Origin: JADKBO01 sp965230345
GTDB lineage: Bacteria; Bacteroidota; Bacteroidia; Chitinophagales; Saprospiraceae
Assembly (NCBI GenBank): GCA_965230345.1
Contig: CBDDKR010000001.1
Location: 372,001-436,000, forward strand
Length of the DNA: 64,000 nucleotides
Reading direction: 5' to 3'
Shown here piece after piece: positions 19,014 to 27,798 of the stretch; positions within the stretch are counted from its first letter, which is position 1; every line of letters starts with the position of its first letter. The notes beneath the pieces were generated by a model, which was given only the letters and a program-made list of their open reading frames with translations, was not told the origin of the DNA and ran no database searches. The translations under genes were made by a program, and so were the position numbers.

Positions 19014-19346
19014 GTGGGAAAAGAAAATTATTTTGACTTAGTCTATGAGGTAACTCGCGTTATTCCAAAAGGAAGAGTTTCAACTTACGGAGCCATAGCT
19101 GATTATTTAGCCTTAGGATCAGCTAGAATGGTAGGATGGGCATTAAATAAGGTACCCAAAGAATTGCAAATTCCTGCACATAGAGTGGTAAACAGCAAAG
19201 GAGAGTTGTCCGGTCGAGCTGCATTTGACCCTCCATCCCGAATGGGTGATTTGTTAATTCAAGAAGGCGTTGAGGTGATGAATGATAAGGTGATCAATTT
19301 TAAAACTTATTTTTGGCATCCTGAAGAATTGGATAAAATATGGTAG
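19014..19346 (+). CDS. MGMT-family alkyltransferase-like protein (PAHR motif, no acceptor Cys)
   Basis: 110 aa, the size of bacterial alkyltransferase-like (ATL) proteins. It has the DNA-binding domain of O6-alkylguanine transferases: 'IPKGRVSTYGAIADYLALGSARMVGWALNK' (winged helix with arginine finger) and 'IPAHRVVNSKGELSG'. The active-site P-C-H-R is P54-A55-H56-R57 here, so it cannot accept alkyl groups. ATL proteins bind O6-alkylguanine lesions and hand them to nucleotide-excision repair; versions with Ala at this site are known (for example Thermus TTHA1564). GTG start. The stop overlaps the tsaE start by 7 bp, so the two are probably translated together. Confidence 0.88.
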   Translation: MGKENYFDLVYEVTRVIPKGRVSTYGAIADYLALGSARMVGWALNKVPKELQIPAHRVVNSKGELSGRAAFDPPSRMGDLLIQEGVEVMNDKVINFKTYFWHPEELDKIW

Positions 19347-19765
19347 AAGTTTTAGATCGAAAATATAGCCTTTCTGAATTGTCTAATGTTGCCGAGGAGT
19401 TAATTAAACTAATTTCTTCATCAAATTGTTGGTTGTTTGTGGGAGAAATAGGTGCTGGTAAAACGACCTTAATTAAGGAAATATTACGAATGAAACGGGT
19501 GCTGGATGAGGTGACAAGCCCTACATTTACCATAATAAATCAATATAAAACAGCTGATTCTAAATCGGTATACCATATCGATTTGTACCGATTAAAAGAT
19601 GTGGAAGAAGCCATTCAGATAGGTATTGAAGATGTATTGGATAGTGATGATTTAACACTAATTGAATGGCCGCAAATAATCGAAGAAATACTACCAGAGC
19701 ATTGTGTTCTTCTAAAAATATCATCTTCAGAAGAAGGAAGCCGAAGAGTAAGAGTTTATCTATGA
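19340..19765 (+). CDS. tsaE: tRNA threonylcarbamoyladenosine biosynthesis ATPase TsaE
   Basis: 141 aa, the usual length. P-loop GEIGAGKTT near residues 36-44, switch region 'VTSPTFTIINQY', 'HIDLYRL' and 'LIEWPQ' are all TsaE signatures. TsaE is the ATPase that supports the TsaB/TsaD complex in making t6A at position 37 of ANN-decoding tRNAs; tsaD lies at 27.8 kb on the other strand. The start overlaps the MGMT-like gene, and the stop TGA at 19763-19765 overlaps the ATG of the next gene (ATGA). Confidence 0.95.
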   Translation: MVEVLDRKYSLSELSNVAEELIKLISSSNCWLFVGEIGAGKTTLIKEILRMKRVLDEVTSPTFTIINQYKTADSKSVYHIDLYRLKDVEEAIQIGIEDVLDSDDLTLIEWPQIIEEILPEHCVLLKISSSEEGSRRVRVYL

Positions 19766-20487
19766 AAAGTATACCTATTGTTATAATGATTATGGTGATG
19801 TCGACACTGTCATCAGCGCAGAAAGAGGAGTTCTTGTATTTTAACATTGGCGTGAATGGTGCCACGTCGGTGTCATCAGAAAGTGAGATTACTTACAATC
19901 AGTATTTACCTCAACTTAGTTTAGGTATAGAGTACCAAAGATTTTTATCTGATTTCCTTACATTAAATACTGGAATTGGAATTCTACAAGAGAGCTATAA
20001 AGGTTTTGGTAATTTTGATGGACCAAATTCGAGCATACCTCAGTTAGATCGCATCTATTTTAGAGATTTGGCACGAAGATATTCGTTTATAGGAACCTTT
20101 GACTTAGGAGCCCGTTATGAATTTTCGAATTGGAACTTAATATTTTTTGCTGGACTTCAATTTGATTTCATTTCAAGGTATTATTGTGATGGATCCGTTA
20201 AACAAGATCAATATCTTATCATTGAAGATAAAGATAAATACTTTTTATTTGGAATGCCTACTGGGTTTAGACCACAAGTGGGGTTAAGGTTTTTTCGTAA
20301 GGAAAAGATTCAAATAGAGCTTAATTTTTCCAGATATGCTTTATGGAGTTTTCTATATAGCCCTTTACATTCTTACGAGTACCATTTATTACCTTATTTA
20401 GAGGATTATTCTGGTAGTTCTGACTTGGAAGATGATCGTATTTTTGTTCAATCTATTGGGATGAAGGTGAAAATCCCATTAAGGTAG
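19762..20487 (+). CDS. Putative outer-membrane beta-barrel protein
   Basis: 241 aa from the ATG at 19762 (MKSIPIVIMIM), overlapping the tsaE stop by 4 bp. Signal peptide with cleavage near LSSAQ. The rest is strand-rich with alternating aromatics ('LSLGIEYQRFLSDFLTLNTGIGILQE', 'FDLGARYEFSNWNLIFFAGLQFDF', 'FRPQVGLRFFRKEKIQIELNFSRYAL'), as in PorT/OMP_b-brl families. Function unknown. The ATGA coupling to tsaE places it in the same transcript, although no functional link is apparent. Confidence 0.65.
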   Translation: MKSIPIVIMIMVMSTLSSAQKEEFLYFNIGVNGATSVSSESEITYNQYLPQLSLGIEYQRFLSDFLTLNTGIGILQESYKGFGNFDGPNSSIPQLDRIYFRDLARRYSFIGTFDLGARYEFSNWNLIFFAGLQFDFISRYYCDGSVKQDQYLIIEDKDKYFLFGMPTGFRPQVGLRFFRKEKIQIELNFSRYALWSFLYSPLHSYEYHLLPYLEDYSGSSDLEDDRIFVQSIGMKVKIPLR

Positions 20488-20695
20488 GTTTAGTTACATA
20501 TTGTTTTATGATTAGAACTTAATATCAATGAATTTCGAAGTTCTCATTCATTGTGTTTATGTGTTGACAACGTAAGTTATTTACTTAAATCCTTCAGATA
20601 ATTGATTAATGAATTTAATCTAATTTGTAGATTGAGTTTAAATCACATTAATGTCTATTGGTTATTAATCAACTATTTTTTTATTCTAAAAAATA

Positions 20696-21985
20696 GTGAG
20701 ACCTTTGAAAAAAAATATTGGAATGGTATCAGTAGATTCTGAAATTGGAAAATTAAGAAAGGTATTAATTCATAGACCAGATCAGGGAATAGCAAGAATA
20801 AGCCCTAAAAGAGCAGAAGAATTGTTGTTCGATGATATTGTTCACCTACCTAAAATGGTGGAAGAACATGACGTATTTACTTCGGTATTGCGTGCTTTTG
20901 TGGGAAAGGAAAATGTATTAGAAACAGAAGATTTAATCCTACAAGCTCTTAACAATTCATCAGATGAAAGAATAAAGCTGATTGATGAGATCATCGATTA
21001 TGAAGAACTTTCTCAAAGAGATGCCAAGGCCTTGCTCGATATGGAGAATGCGCATCTAACTCAGGTATTGGTAACCGGCTATGATGAAAAGGAAGAGAAA
21101 ATTTACTTTGATCCTATTCCAAACTTTATATTTACTAGAGATATTGCCATTTCAGTCAATGATCATGTAATTATAACTAAGGCGGCAAAACAGGCACGTC
21201 AACGTGAGAATTTGTTGACTAGGTTTATATTCTTAGCTCATCCAATGTTTGCAGCACTTAATGATCAAGGTAGAGTCATCAACCTGAACGATATTGATGC
21301 TTTCCCACCTTCTAAAAAAGGAGAATCCGTTAGTATAGAAGGTGGAGATGTAATGATCTTGAATAAGGATTACCTACTTATAGGAGCTTCAGAACGAACA
21401 ACTCCTTATGCCATTCAGTGTATTAAAGAGGTCTTGTTTAAGAATGGGGTGGTGAAGAATGTGGCTCAGATTAATATTCCTAACGACCGTTCTTGCATGC
21501 ATATAGATACCTTATTTACAAGAATAAATGAAGATGACTTGGTCTGTTTTAAACCTATTGTTTTTGATGGGAATAGCAGTAATGTGGAAGTGTTTCGTGC
21601 TGATGGAGGTTATGCAAATTATGATAGCGTGAAAAGTTTCGTTCTAGAGGAAATTAATCCAAGTATGAACTTTATTTTTAGTGGAAATGGAGAATCTCCT
21701 TATCAAGAAAGAGAACAATGGACGGATGGTTGTAATCTAGTAGCGTTGCAACCTGGTGTAGGTGTGACTTATGATAGAAATTACAAAACAGAAGAGGCTT
21801 TTGTTCGCGCAGGATATACGATCATGGAAGCGGAAGGTTTACTTTATAAAATTAAGCATGAAGGGTTGGACCCCAATTCAATTACAAATACCATTATTAC
21901 CATCCCTAGTGGAGAATTATCAAGAGCAAGAGGAGGATCACATTGTATGACGTGCCCGATATTAAGAGATCTAATCTACGCATAA
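20696..21985 (+). CDS. arcA: Arginine deiminase family protein
   Basis: 429 aa from GTG at 20696. The ATG at 20723 gives 420 aa, nearer the usual 405-418, and may be the true start. All catalytic residues of arginine deiminase are visible: FTRD (146-149), EGGD (215-218), M-H-I-D-T (268-272, His269 and Asp271) and the nucleophile Cys417 in SHCMTCPI near the C-terminus. The enzyme converts arginine to citrulline and ammonia in the cytoplasm. No arcB, arcC or arginine antiporter lies nearby, so it is not part of an ATP-yielding ADI operon here. The mscS-like gene starts 3 bp after its stop. Confidence 0.88.
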   Translation: MRPLKKNIGMVSVDSEIGKLRKVLIHRPDQGIARISPKRAEELLFDDIVHLPKMVEEHDVFTSVLRAFVGKENVLETEDLILQALNNSSDERIKLIDEIIDYEELSQRDAKALLDMENAHLTQVLVTGYDEKEEKIYFDPIPNFIFTRDIAISVNDHVIITKAAKQARQRENLLTRFIFLAHPMFAALNDQGRVINLNDIDAFPPSKKGESVSIEGGDVMILNKDYLLIGASERTTPYAIQCIKEVLFKNGVVKNVAQINIPNDRSCMHIDTLFTRINEDDLVCFKPIVFDGNSSNVEVFRADGGYANYDSVKSFVLEEINPSMNFIFSGNGESPYQEREQWTDGCNLVALQPGVGVTYDRNYKTEEAFVRAGYTIMEAEGLLYKIKHEGLDPNSITNTIITIPSGELSRARGGSHCMTCPILRDLIYA

Positions 21986-21988
21986 AGA

Positions 21989-22807
21989 ATGGATAAATTA
22001 AGCCAATATCAGGACGAAATATTTGATTTCATAGCCCATTTTGTTCCCAAGATTATCCTAGCCATATTTGTATTGTGGCTGGGACTCAAAATCATCGCAA
22101 AATTGATGAAACTTGTCCGAGGGACGATAGGTAAAGCCGGATTTTCTAGGGAGGTAGCTTCCTTCATAGGCTCTATGGCCGATATTGGTTTGAAGCTGGT
22201 TTTGTTTTTTGTTATTGCTGGTATTTTTGGGATCAATACGGCATCATTTGTTGCAGTATTGGCTGCTGCTGGATTTGCAGTAGGAATGGCTCTACAAGGT
22301 AGTCTTGGAAATTTTGCTGCGGGTATTATTATTCTAATTATGAAACCTTTTAAGGTAGGAGATTGGATATCAACCGAAGGCGTTTTTGGAAAGGTTACAG
22401 ATATTCAAATATTCTCTTCTTATCTTGTTTCTCCTGGTCAAAAACAACTCATTGTTCCGAATAGTCAAATAATCAGTGGAGTCGTTACGAATTATAGTGT
22501 CTCTAATATGATAAGACTAGAACTTCAAGTTACCATGCCATATAGTGAAGATTTTCCAAAAGTTAAACAAATCATTAGAGAAGTGCTGAATAGCGAAAAA
22601 ATGATTCTTGAAAATCCTGTGGCTGAAATAGGAATTGACGCTTTTGATTCGCATAGTATAGTTGTAAATGTAAGACCTTATACCTTACCTGATAACTATT
22701 GGGCTGTCTACTATTCTGTTTACGAAAAGATTAAGAATGCTTTTCACAACGAAGAAATTCAAGTGGCATATTCTGAGGGTGTTGAACTTGGTAAAATAGG
22801 GAAGTAA
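21989..22807 (+). CDS. Small-conductance mechanosensitive channel (MscS family)
   Basis: 272 aa, typical of MscS (about 286 in E. coli). Three hydrophobic helices occupy about residues 18-115. The third is the Gly/Ala-rich pore helix 'AVLAAAGFAVGMALQGSLGNFAAGIIILIMKPFKVGDWI', and the beta domain follows ('IVPNSQIISGVVTNYS'). It gates on membrane tension and releases solutes in hypo-osmotic shock from the inner membrane. The ATG lies 3 bp after the arginine deiminase stop, so the two genes are probably one transcript. Confidence 0.93.
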   Translation: MDKLSQYQDEIFDFIAHFVPKIILAIFVLWLGLKIIAKLMKLVRGTIGKAGFSREVASFIGSMADIGLKLVLFFVIAGIFGINTASFVAVLAAAGFAVGMALQGSLGNFAAGIIILIMKPFKVGDWISTEGVFGKVTDIQIFSSYLVSPGQKQLIVPNSQIISGVVTNYSVSNMIRLELQVTMPYSEDFPKVKQIIREVLNSEKMILENPVAEIGIDAFDSHSIVVNVRPYTLPDNYWAVYYSVYEKIKNAFHNEEIQVAYSEGVELGKIGK

Positions 22808-22835
22808 GGAGTTTTATATTATTGAGAGTAACTTA

Positions 22836-23702
22836 TTAGGATAATAACACTCGTTTGCCCACCTTTTTACGTAACCAAGTAATCTGACGTTTGGCGTATC
22901 TTCGACTGTTCTGTTTGATCAATTCTACAGCTCGCTCTAGTGTGATTTCTTCATTGAAATGACTGAAAAGTTCTTGATACCCTACAGTTTGTAATGCTTT
23001 CAAGTTTTTATAAGGATATAGATTTTGAGCTTCGACAATTAATCCATTATCAACCATTATTTCTACACGTTGATTTATACGACTGTAGAGCTTTTGCCGA
23101 TCTCTTTCCAGTATAATCCATTCAGTGTCAAAAAATCTAGGCGCTTTTTGTTGGTTAAAGAATGAAGAAAAAGGTTGATTGGATTGTCTTATCACTTCTA
23201 TAGCTCTAGTTACTCTCCTATGGTTTGATCGATCGACTTTTTCATAATAATCATCATCTTTTACCAATAATTCTTCTAGCAAGAAGTCCAAACCTTTTGA
23301 TTCTAAGTCCTCTAGAACGCCATGGCGCACAGTTTCAGAAATGTCTGGAAATTCATCTAATCCATGGACTAAAGCATCTATATATAATCCAGTTCCGCCG
23401 CATACGACGGCAACGTCATTTTCTTTGAAGTAATGGTGAAGGCTGGTAAGAATTTCTTTTTCATAATCTCCTGCACTATAAGATTCATGTATGGATTTCG
23501 TTGCAATAAAGTGGTGTTGAACTTGGCTTAACTCTTCTTCACTGGGAGCTGCAGTCCCTATACTCATCTCTTTATAGATTTGGCGACTATCTGCCGAGAA
23601 AATTTCAGCCTTGTACTCTAAGGCAGTATTGATCGCATAAGAAGTTTTACCTACACAAGTAGGACCTGTAATAACAATAACCTTTTTTTGATTTGAAGCC
23701 AT
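22836..23702 (-). CDS. miaA: tRNA dimethylallyltransferase MiaA
   Basis: 288 aa from the ATG at 23702; an upstream in-frame TTG at 23720 adds six unlikely residues. P-loop GPTCVGKT (usual GPTAVGKT), DMAPP/tRNA residues in 'SADSRQIYKEMSIGTA', 'VVCGGTGLYIDAL' and C-terminal 'RRYAKRQITWLRK' are diagnostic. It transfers a dimethylallyl group to A37 of tRNAs reading U-starting codons. It is convergent with the mscS-like gene. Confidence 0.96.
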   Translation of the reverse strand: MASNQKKVIVITGPTCVGKTSYAINTALEYKAEIFSADSRQIYKEMSIGTAAPSEEELSQVQHHFIATKSIHESYSAGDYEKEILTSLHHYFKENDVAVVCGGTGLYIDALVHGLDEFPDISETVRHGVLEDLESKGLDFLLEELLVKDDDYYEKVDRSNHRRVTRAIEVIRQSNQPFSSFFNQQKAPRFFDTEWIILERDRQKLYSRINQRVEIMVDNGLIVEAQNLYPYKNLKALQTVGYQELFSHFNEEITLERAVELIKQNSRRYAKRQITWLRKKVGKRVLLS

Positions 23703-24042
23703 AATTAAGTTTCGATGCAAAATTAGTAAAGCATATTCAATATTATTGAGGAAGAGTAATTCTATTTAATGCCAAATGGTGTTTAAGGTTGGGAGATTGT
23801 TCTGTTATTCGAAAAACTCATACCGCTAAAGATTGGACATTGATTACCCTTTTGCTCCATACGACGTTCTAGGTACATTGTATCAATAAGGGAGTTTCGG
23901 ACGATATAGCCAATCTATTTTTTGTCTTTTCATGATTTTAAATGTAGCATTTGTCTAAGCCTGAAATTAAATTCATTTTCGTTGGGAATAAAATGGAATG
24001 ATTTAGAAAAATTTAGACCTTTGCGATATATCGTATCTACCT
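23703..24042. other. Intergenic region with a candidate small minus-strand ORF
   Basis: 340 bp between the divergent starts of miaA and the acyltransferase gene. It holds one candidate short ORF (23783-23878, listed separately). A TTTG-containing promoter-like stretch (GACCTTTG, 24017-24024 region) lies just before the acyltransferase start. No other structure was seen. Confidence 0.3.
23783..23878 (-). CDS. Candidate 31-aa small protein
   Basis: An ATG at 23878 (MYLERRMEQKGNQCPIF...) or 23860 (MEQKGNQCPIF...) runs to TAA at 23783-23785. Its composition is less AT-biased than the flanking DNA and it includes one Cys. Upstream, a second frame with an ATG (MKRQKIDWLYRPKLP) ends just before it, so a single frameshift would join the two into a product of about 50 residues. 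No family was recognised. It may be a remnant or a chance ORF. Confidence 0.2.
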   Translation of the reverse strand: MYLERRMEQKGNQCPIFSGMSFSNNRTISQP

Positions 24043-25260
24043 ATGGTCTATAGAGTATTGTATTATTTGGTAAATGTTTTAATCCGTGTGTTTTATAGAA
24101 AACTATACATCAATGGACTCGAATACATTGACAAGGATAAAACGTATCTTATCGTTAGTAACCACCCCAATGGTTTTTTTGAGCCTTTAATAATGGCTTG
24201 TACTTTCCCGATAGACCTTCATTTTATGGTGCGTGGAGACTTATTCGAAAATCCTTTTATGAATTGGTTTTTAAGAAGTACACATCAAATCCCAATTTTT
24301 AGATTTGTTGATGGCTTTTCAAAAATGAAGGAAAATAAGTCTTCCATGGGTGAAGCTATAGATACCTTAAATAAGGGCAACTCGATTTTAATATTTGGTG
24401 AGGGTAGCACAAAGGCCTTAATGCGATTGCGTCCTATACAAAAAGGAGCTGCCAAAATGGCTCACCAAACAATATCTAAATACCCCAATAAGGAAATACA
24501 CATATTACCTGTTGGTATTAATTTCAACAATTGGAGTGATCCTGGTAATGAAGTTGTTTTAAATATCGGAAAACCTTTTCTTGCCAATCCATTTTTCAAG
24601 AATAACGAAGAACATGCTGCTAGGGATATAAAATCTTTGACTGCAGCAATCGAAAATAACATGCGTCCATTGATAATGGATGTAAAAGAATTGGAAAATG
24701 AAGATTTGATGCGTAAGTATTGGACTTTGTATAATTTGAAACAAAAAGCTTTTCCTCGAAAAACGGCCGATCCTTTAATGGCTGAGAATCTAGTAGATTA
24801 TGGAAACATTATCAATCAAAATGATGAGCAGATTATAAGCAAGGTCAATGATTTATATCGTGAAGTAAAAGAATTAAATGGGAACAAAAGACTATTAGGA
24901 ATTAAAAAAGCATGGAAGAGTATTTTGTGGTTACTCGGTATTCCAGGAGCTATATTCCATGTTCTTCCTGTATTTGTTGGGTATACATTAAGGAGAAAAC
25001 TGGTGAAAAGACCGGCATTTAGAGCACCAATTCTAGGCATTTCAGCCTTTTTAATTTCTGTATTAATGTATGTAATTTATTTGATTATAGGATTTTTTAC
25101 TGTGGGATTGGGGTATAGTATGCTTTCTTTACTCTTAATTGTGGTTTCGGGATTCTGTTTTGTGCTTTTCTGGGAGAATCAGTTCAAAATTTCTACTTCT
25201 AAGTTACCTTCAGATTTTTATCAAAAGTTGGAATATATTATCGGGTCTATAAAAAAATAA
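24043..25260 (+). CDS. PlsC-type glycerolipid acyltransferase
   Basis: 405 aa. An N-terminal acyltransferase domain has the motif I block 'YLIVSNHPNGFFEPLIMA' (His then acidic residue six positions on) and the motif III-like 'GNSILIFGEGST' (the usual F-P-E-G is FGEG). The C-terminal third has two or three membrane helices (about 295-320 and 330-375). The group is widespread in Bacteroidota and belongs with lysophosphatidic acid acyltransferases; it probably acylates a lysophospholipid or aminolipid at the inner membrane. The substrate is not known. It is convergent with the MarR gene (11 bp between stops), and a short hairpin lies between them. Confidence 0.82.
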   Translation: MVYRVLYYLVNVLIRVFYRKLYINGLEYIDKDKTYLIVSNHPNGFFEPLIMACTFPIDLHFMVRGDLFENPFMNWFLRSTHQIPIFRFVDGFSKMKENKSSMGEAIDTLNKGNSILIFGEGSTKALMRLRPIQKGAAKMAHQTISKYPNKEIHILPVGINFNNWSDPGNEVVLNIGKPFLANPFFKNNEEHAARDIKSLTAAIENNMRPLIMDVKELENEDLMRKYWTLYNLKQKAFPRKTADPLMAENLVDYGNIINQNDEQIISKVNDLYREVKELNGNKRLLGIKKAWKSILWLLGIPGAIFHVLPVFVGYTLRRKLVKRPAFRAPILGISAFLISVLMYVIYLIIGFFTVGLGYSMLSLLLIVVSGFCFVLFWENQFKISTSKLPSDFYQKLEYIIGSIKK

Positions 25261-25263
25261 AAT

Positions 25264-25279
25264 GAGGTAATTTAACCTC
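25264..25279. terminator. Short hairpin between convergent genes
   Basis: GAGGT/ACCTC (25264-25268 with 25275-25279, 6-nt loop) lies between the convergent acyltransferase and MarR genes. Its minus-strand flank is T-rich (CATTTTATTTTTT), giving a plausible weak terminator for the MarR gene. It overlaps the MarR stop codon. Confidence 0.4.
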
Positions 25280-25721
25280 TTAGTTTGTCCAAAAGATTGC
25301 TGAGAATCAGTGATTCGTCTTCATCTATTTTTTGAAATTCAGCATACCAATTGTTGAGTTTGGTAGTGATTTCTTCAAGGATAACTTGCCCTTTAGAAGT
25401 GAGCGTTATTTTGAGTTTTCTTTTATTCTCTTTATTGATTTCTCGATGAACTAATCCTTCTTTTACCAAACGATCCACCAATCTTGTCAAATCTCTGCCT
25501 TTATCAAGCATGACTTCTTTGATATGACCAGGACTAACAGGTTCGGGGTGCTGCCCTTTGATAATCCTTAATACATTGTAATGCTGCCCCTGGATACCAT
25601 ATGGCTTAAATATAAGTGAAGTATGTTGCCTCAATTTATTTGAAGTGTATAAAATGTTAATCAAAGCCATATGATAATTGCTATCAAATGACTTTTGTTT
25701 TATTTCTTCACCTATATTCAT
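25272..25721 (-). CDS. MarR family transcriptional regulator
   Basis: 149 aa, the standard size. Winged-helix core with 'IQGQHYNVLRIIKGQHPEPVSPGHIKEVMLDKGRDLTRLVDRLVKEGLVHRE' and the wing 'NKENKRKLKITLTSKGQ'. MarR proteins bind palindromic sites as dimers and often respond to phenolic or oxidative signals. No obvious target operon adjoins it. The large gap upstream (25722-25989) contains the start of sppA in the opposite direction, so divergent control is possible. Confidence 0.88.
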   Translation of the reverse strand: MNIGEEIKQKSFDSNYHMALINILYTSNKLRQHTSLIFKPYGIQGQHYNVLRIIKGQHPEPVSPGHIKEVMLDKGRDLTRLVDRLVKEGLVHREINKENKRKLKITLTSKGQVILEEITTKLNNWYAEFQKIDEDESLILSNLLDKLRG

Positions 25722-25894
25722 ATAAAGAGTTTAATTCATTCAACGTTTAAAAGGGTATGCAAATGTGTAAAATTGAACTTAATTTTCATTAATTCAAGTG
25801 TGATTGGAACTTTTAGTGCTAGATATATTGAGTGATTTATCAAGAATAAAGGTGCTTTGGTCTAGATATTATTATCGTTTCAAGTGGTAAGTGC

Positions 25895-25902
25895 TATCTT
25901 TG
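25895..25902 (+). promoter_or_regulatory. Candidate -7 element of sppA
   Basis: TATCTTTG exactly matches the Bacteroidota TAnnTTTG consensus, 88 bp before the sppA start. No well-spaced TTG was found upstream. Confidence 0.35.
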
Positions 25903-25989
25903 TTTAAGATATTTAATCTTAAAGTGTCGAACGAGGATTCATGGTAGGACTTGACTTGATACTTGGATTGATTTAAATGAAAATTCTAT

Positions 25990-27753
25990 ATGAAAAGTTT
26001 TCTTAAAATGTTCTTGGCATCATGCCTTGGTATTGTTGTGGGCTTAATGCTTTTAGTTGTTGTTTTAATAGGTGTTGGAAGTATAGCAGGCATGAACTCA
26101 GATAAAATTGATTCTGATGGAATATTGCTATTGGATTTTGCGCAAGTTTTTACTGAAAAAACGGGAAATATAGAAGTCAATGTTTTTGATGATTCTCAAA
26201 GTAATAATATCGGGTTACAGGATTTTAAAAGACTTTTGGGGAAAGCAAAAGAAGATAGTGGCATAAAAGGTATTTTAATAAAGGCAGCGGATGTACCATT
26301 GGGGAAAGCAAGTATGTTATCCGTTATGAAATCTTTGAAGGAATTTAAGGAATCAGGTAAATTCATCTATTCTTATGCAGATTATTATACTCAATCCAAT
26401 TATTTTCTTTCTACAGTAGCCGATTCTATATTCTTGAATCCAAATGGGATGATAGACGTCAGAGGTTACAGTACGATGATTCCATTTTTTAAAGAAGGGT
26501 TGGATAAGTTAGGTGTCAAATTCGATATATTTTATGCTGGAGACTTCAAGAGTGCGACGGAGCCGTTTAGACGAACCGATATGAGCGAACCGAACAGAAT
26601 TCAAACCAAGGAGTTCTTAGAGGAAATGTTAGCCGTTATGCTCAAGGAAGTTGGTGAAAATAGAAAGTTAACTTCAGAACAGTTAGAAGACATTTTGAAT
26701 AACTACAGTGGAAGGACTCCTGAAATTGCTTTGGAAGCGGGAATGATTGACGGTATAAGATATTGGTCGGAAGTAACAGATATGCTTAAAGAAAAGGTTG
26801 GAAAGAGTGCTAAAAAGCGAATAGATTTTCTTTCTTTCAATGAATTTAAAAAGTTAAATCCAATTGTTAACAAGGGACCATCAAATAAGAAAATTGCTGT
26901 CGTTTATGCAGAAGGCAACATTGGATATGGAAAACATCAGAAAGGTACCATTACGGAGAAAGAGTATGTGAAAATTTTGACAAAATTACGCCTGAATAGC
27001 AAGGTGAAAGCTATTGTACTTAGAGTAAATAGTGGTGGTGGAAGTGCGCTAACATCGGATATTATTTGGAACGAAGTAGAACGATGTAAAAAGGCAGGTA
27101 AAAAGGTTGTGGCTTCTTTTGGGGATTATGCAGCTTCAGGTGGATACTATATTGCAGCAGGAGCAGATACCATAGTAGCTTCACCCAATACCTTGACCGG
27201 ATCAATCGGAGTATTTAGCATGTTGCCCAATGCTAAAAGATTGTTTTCAGACAAATTGGGAATTACCTTTGATACGGTAACAACACATGATATGGCTTTG
27301 GGATATAATGGTATTTATGAGTTATCTCAAAAAGAAAGAGAGTTCTTCGAAGAATCTACAGATAATGTTTACGATCGGTTTCTTGATCGTGTTTCACAAG
27401 GAAGAAGTATGACTAAGGAAGAAGTACATCAAGTAGCCCAGGGAAGAGTTTGGACTGGTGAGAAGGGCAAGGAATTGGGATTAGTAGATGTTATAGGTGA
27501 ATTAAATGATGCAATAGAGATTGCTGCTGAAATGTCAGAGTTGGAGGACTATAAAATTGTTGAATATCCGTACATAAAGGTTGAGTTTATTGATCAACTC
27601 ATTTCTGAATTAACCCAAGGGATGAACGAAGATGCCTCAATTTATTCCAATTTATCTAAGGAATCGAAAAAGATGATTGAGCTTTACAAAGATCATAAAG
27701 AATTATTGGAAATGGAAGGTGTCCAAGCAAGATTGCCCTATAGGTTAAACTAA
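25990..27753 (+). CDS. sppA: Signal peptide peptidase SppA (67 kDa type)
   Basis: 587 aa, a two-domain SppA. One N-terminal membrane helix (about residues 5-30) is followed by two ClpP-like domains. The catalytic lysine is K187 in AGDFKSATEPFRR and the serine is S383 in AASGGYYIA, a spacing of 196 compared with 200 in E. coli SppA (K209/S409). It degrades cleaved signal peptides in the inner membrane. It is convergent with tsaD. Confidence 0.95.
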   Translation: MKSFLKMFLASCLGIVVGLMLLVVVLIGVGSIAGMNSDKIDSDGILLLDFAQVFTEKTGNIEVNVFDDSQSNNIGLQDFKRLLGKAKEDSGIKGILIKAADVPLGKASMLSVMKSLKEFKESGKFIYSYADYYTQSNYFLSTVADSIFLNPNGMIDVRGYSTMIPFFKEGLDKLGVKFDIFYAGDFKSATEPFRRTDMSEPNRIQTKEFLEEMLAVMLKEVGENRKLTSEQLEDILNNYSGRTPEIALEAGMIDGIRYWSEVTDMLKEKVGKSAKKRIDFLSFNEFKKLNPIVNKGPSNKKIAVVYAEGNIGYGKHQKGTITEKEYVKILTKLRLNSKVKAIVLRVNSGGGSALTSDIIWNEVERCKKAGKKVVASFGDYAASGGYYIAAGADTIVASPNTLTGSIGVFSMLPNAKRLFSDKLGITFDTVTTHDMALGYNGIYELSQKEREFFEESTDNVYDRFLDRVSQGRSMTKEEVHQVAQGRVWTGEKGKELGLVDVIGELNDAIEIAAEMSELEDYKIVEYPYIKVEFIDQLISELTQGMNEDASIYSNLSKESKKMIELYKDHKELLEMEGVQARLPYRLN

Positions 27754-27798
27754 TTCGTACTGAGTGAAGCCGAGGCCTTAAGATAGATTCAGGTCATA

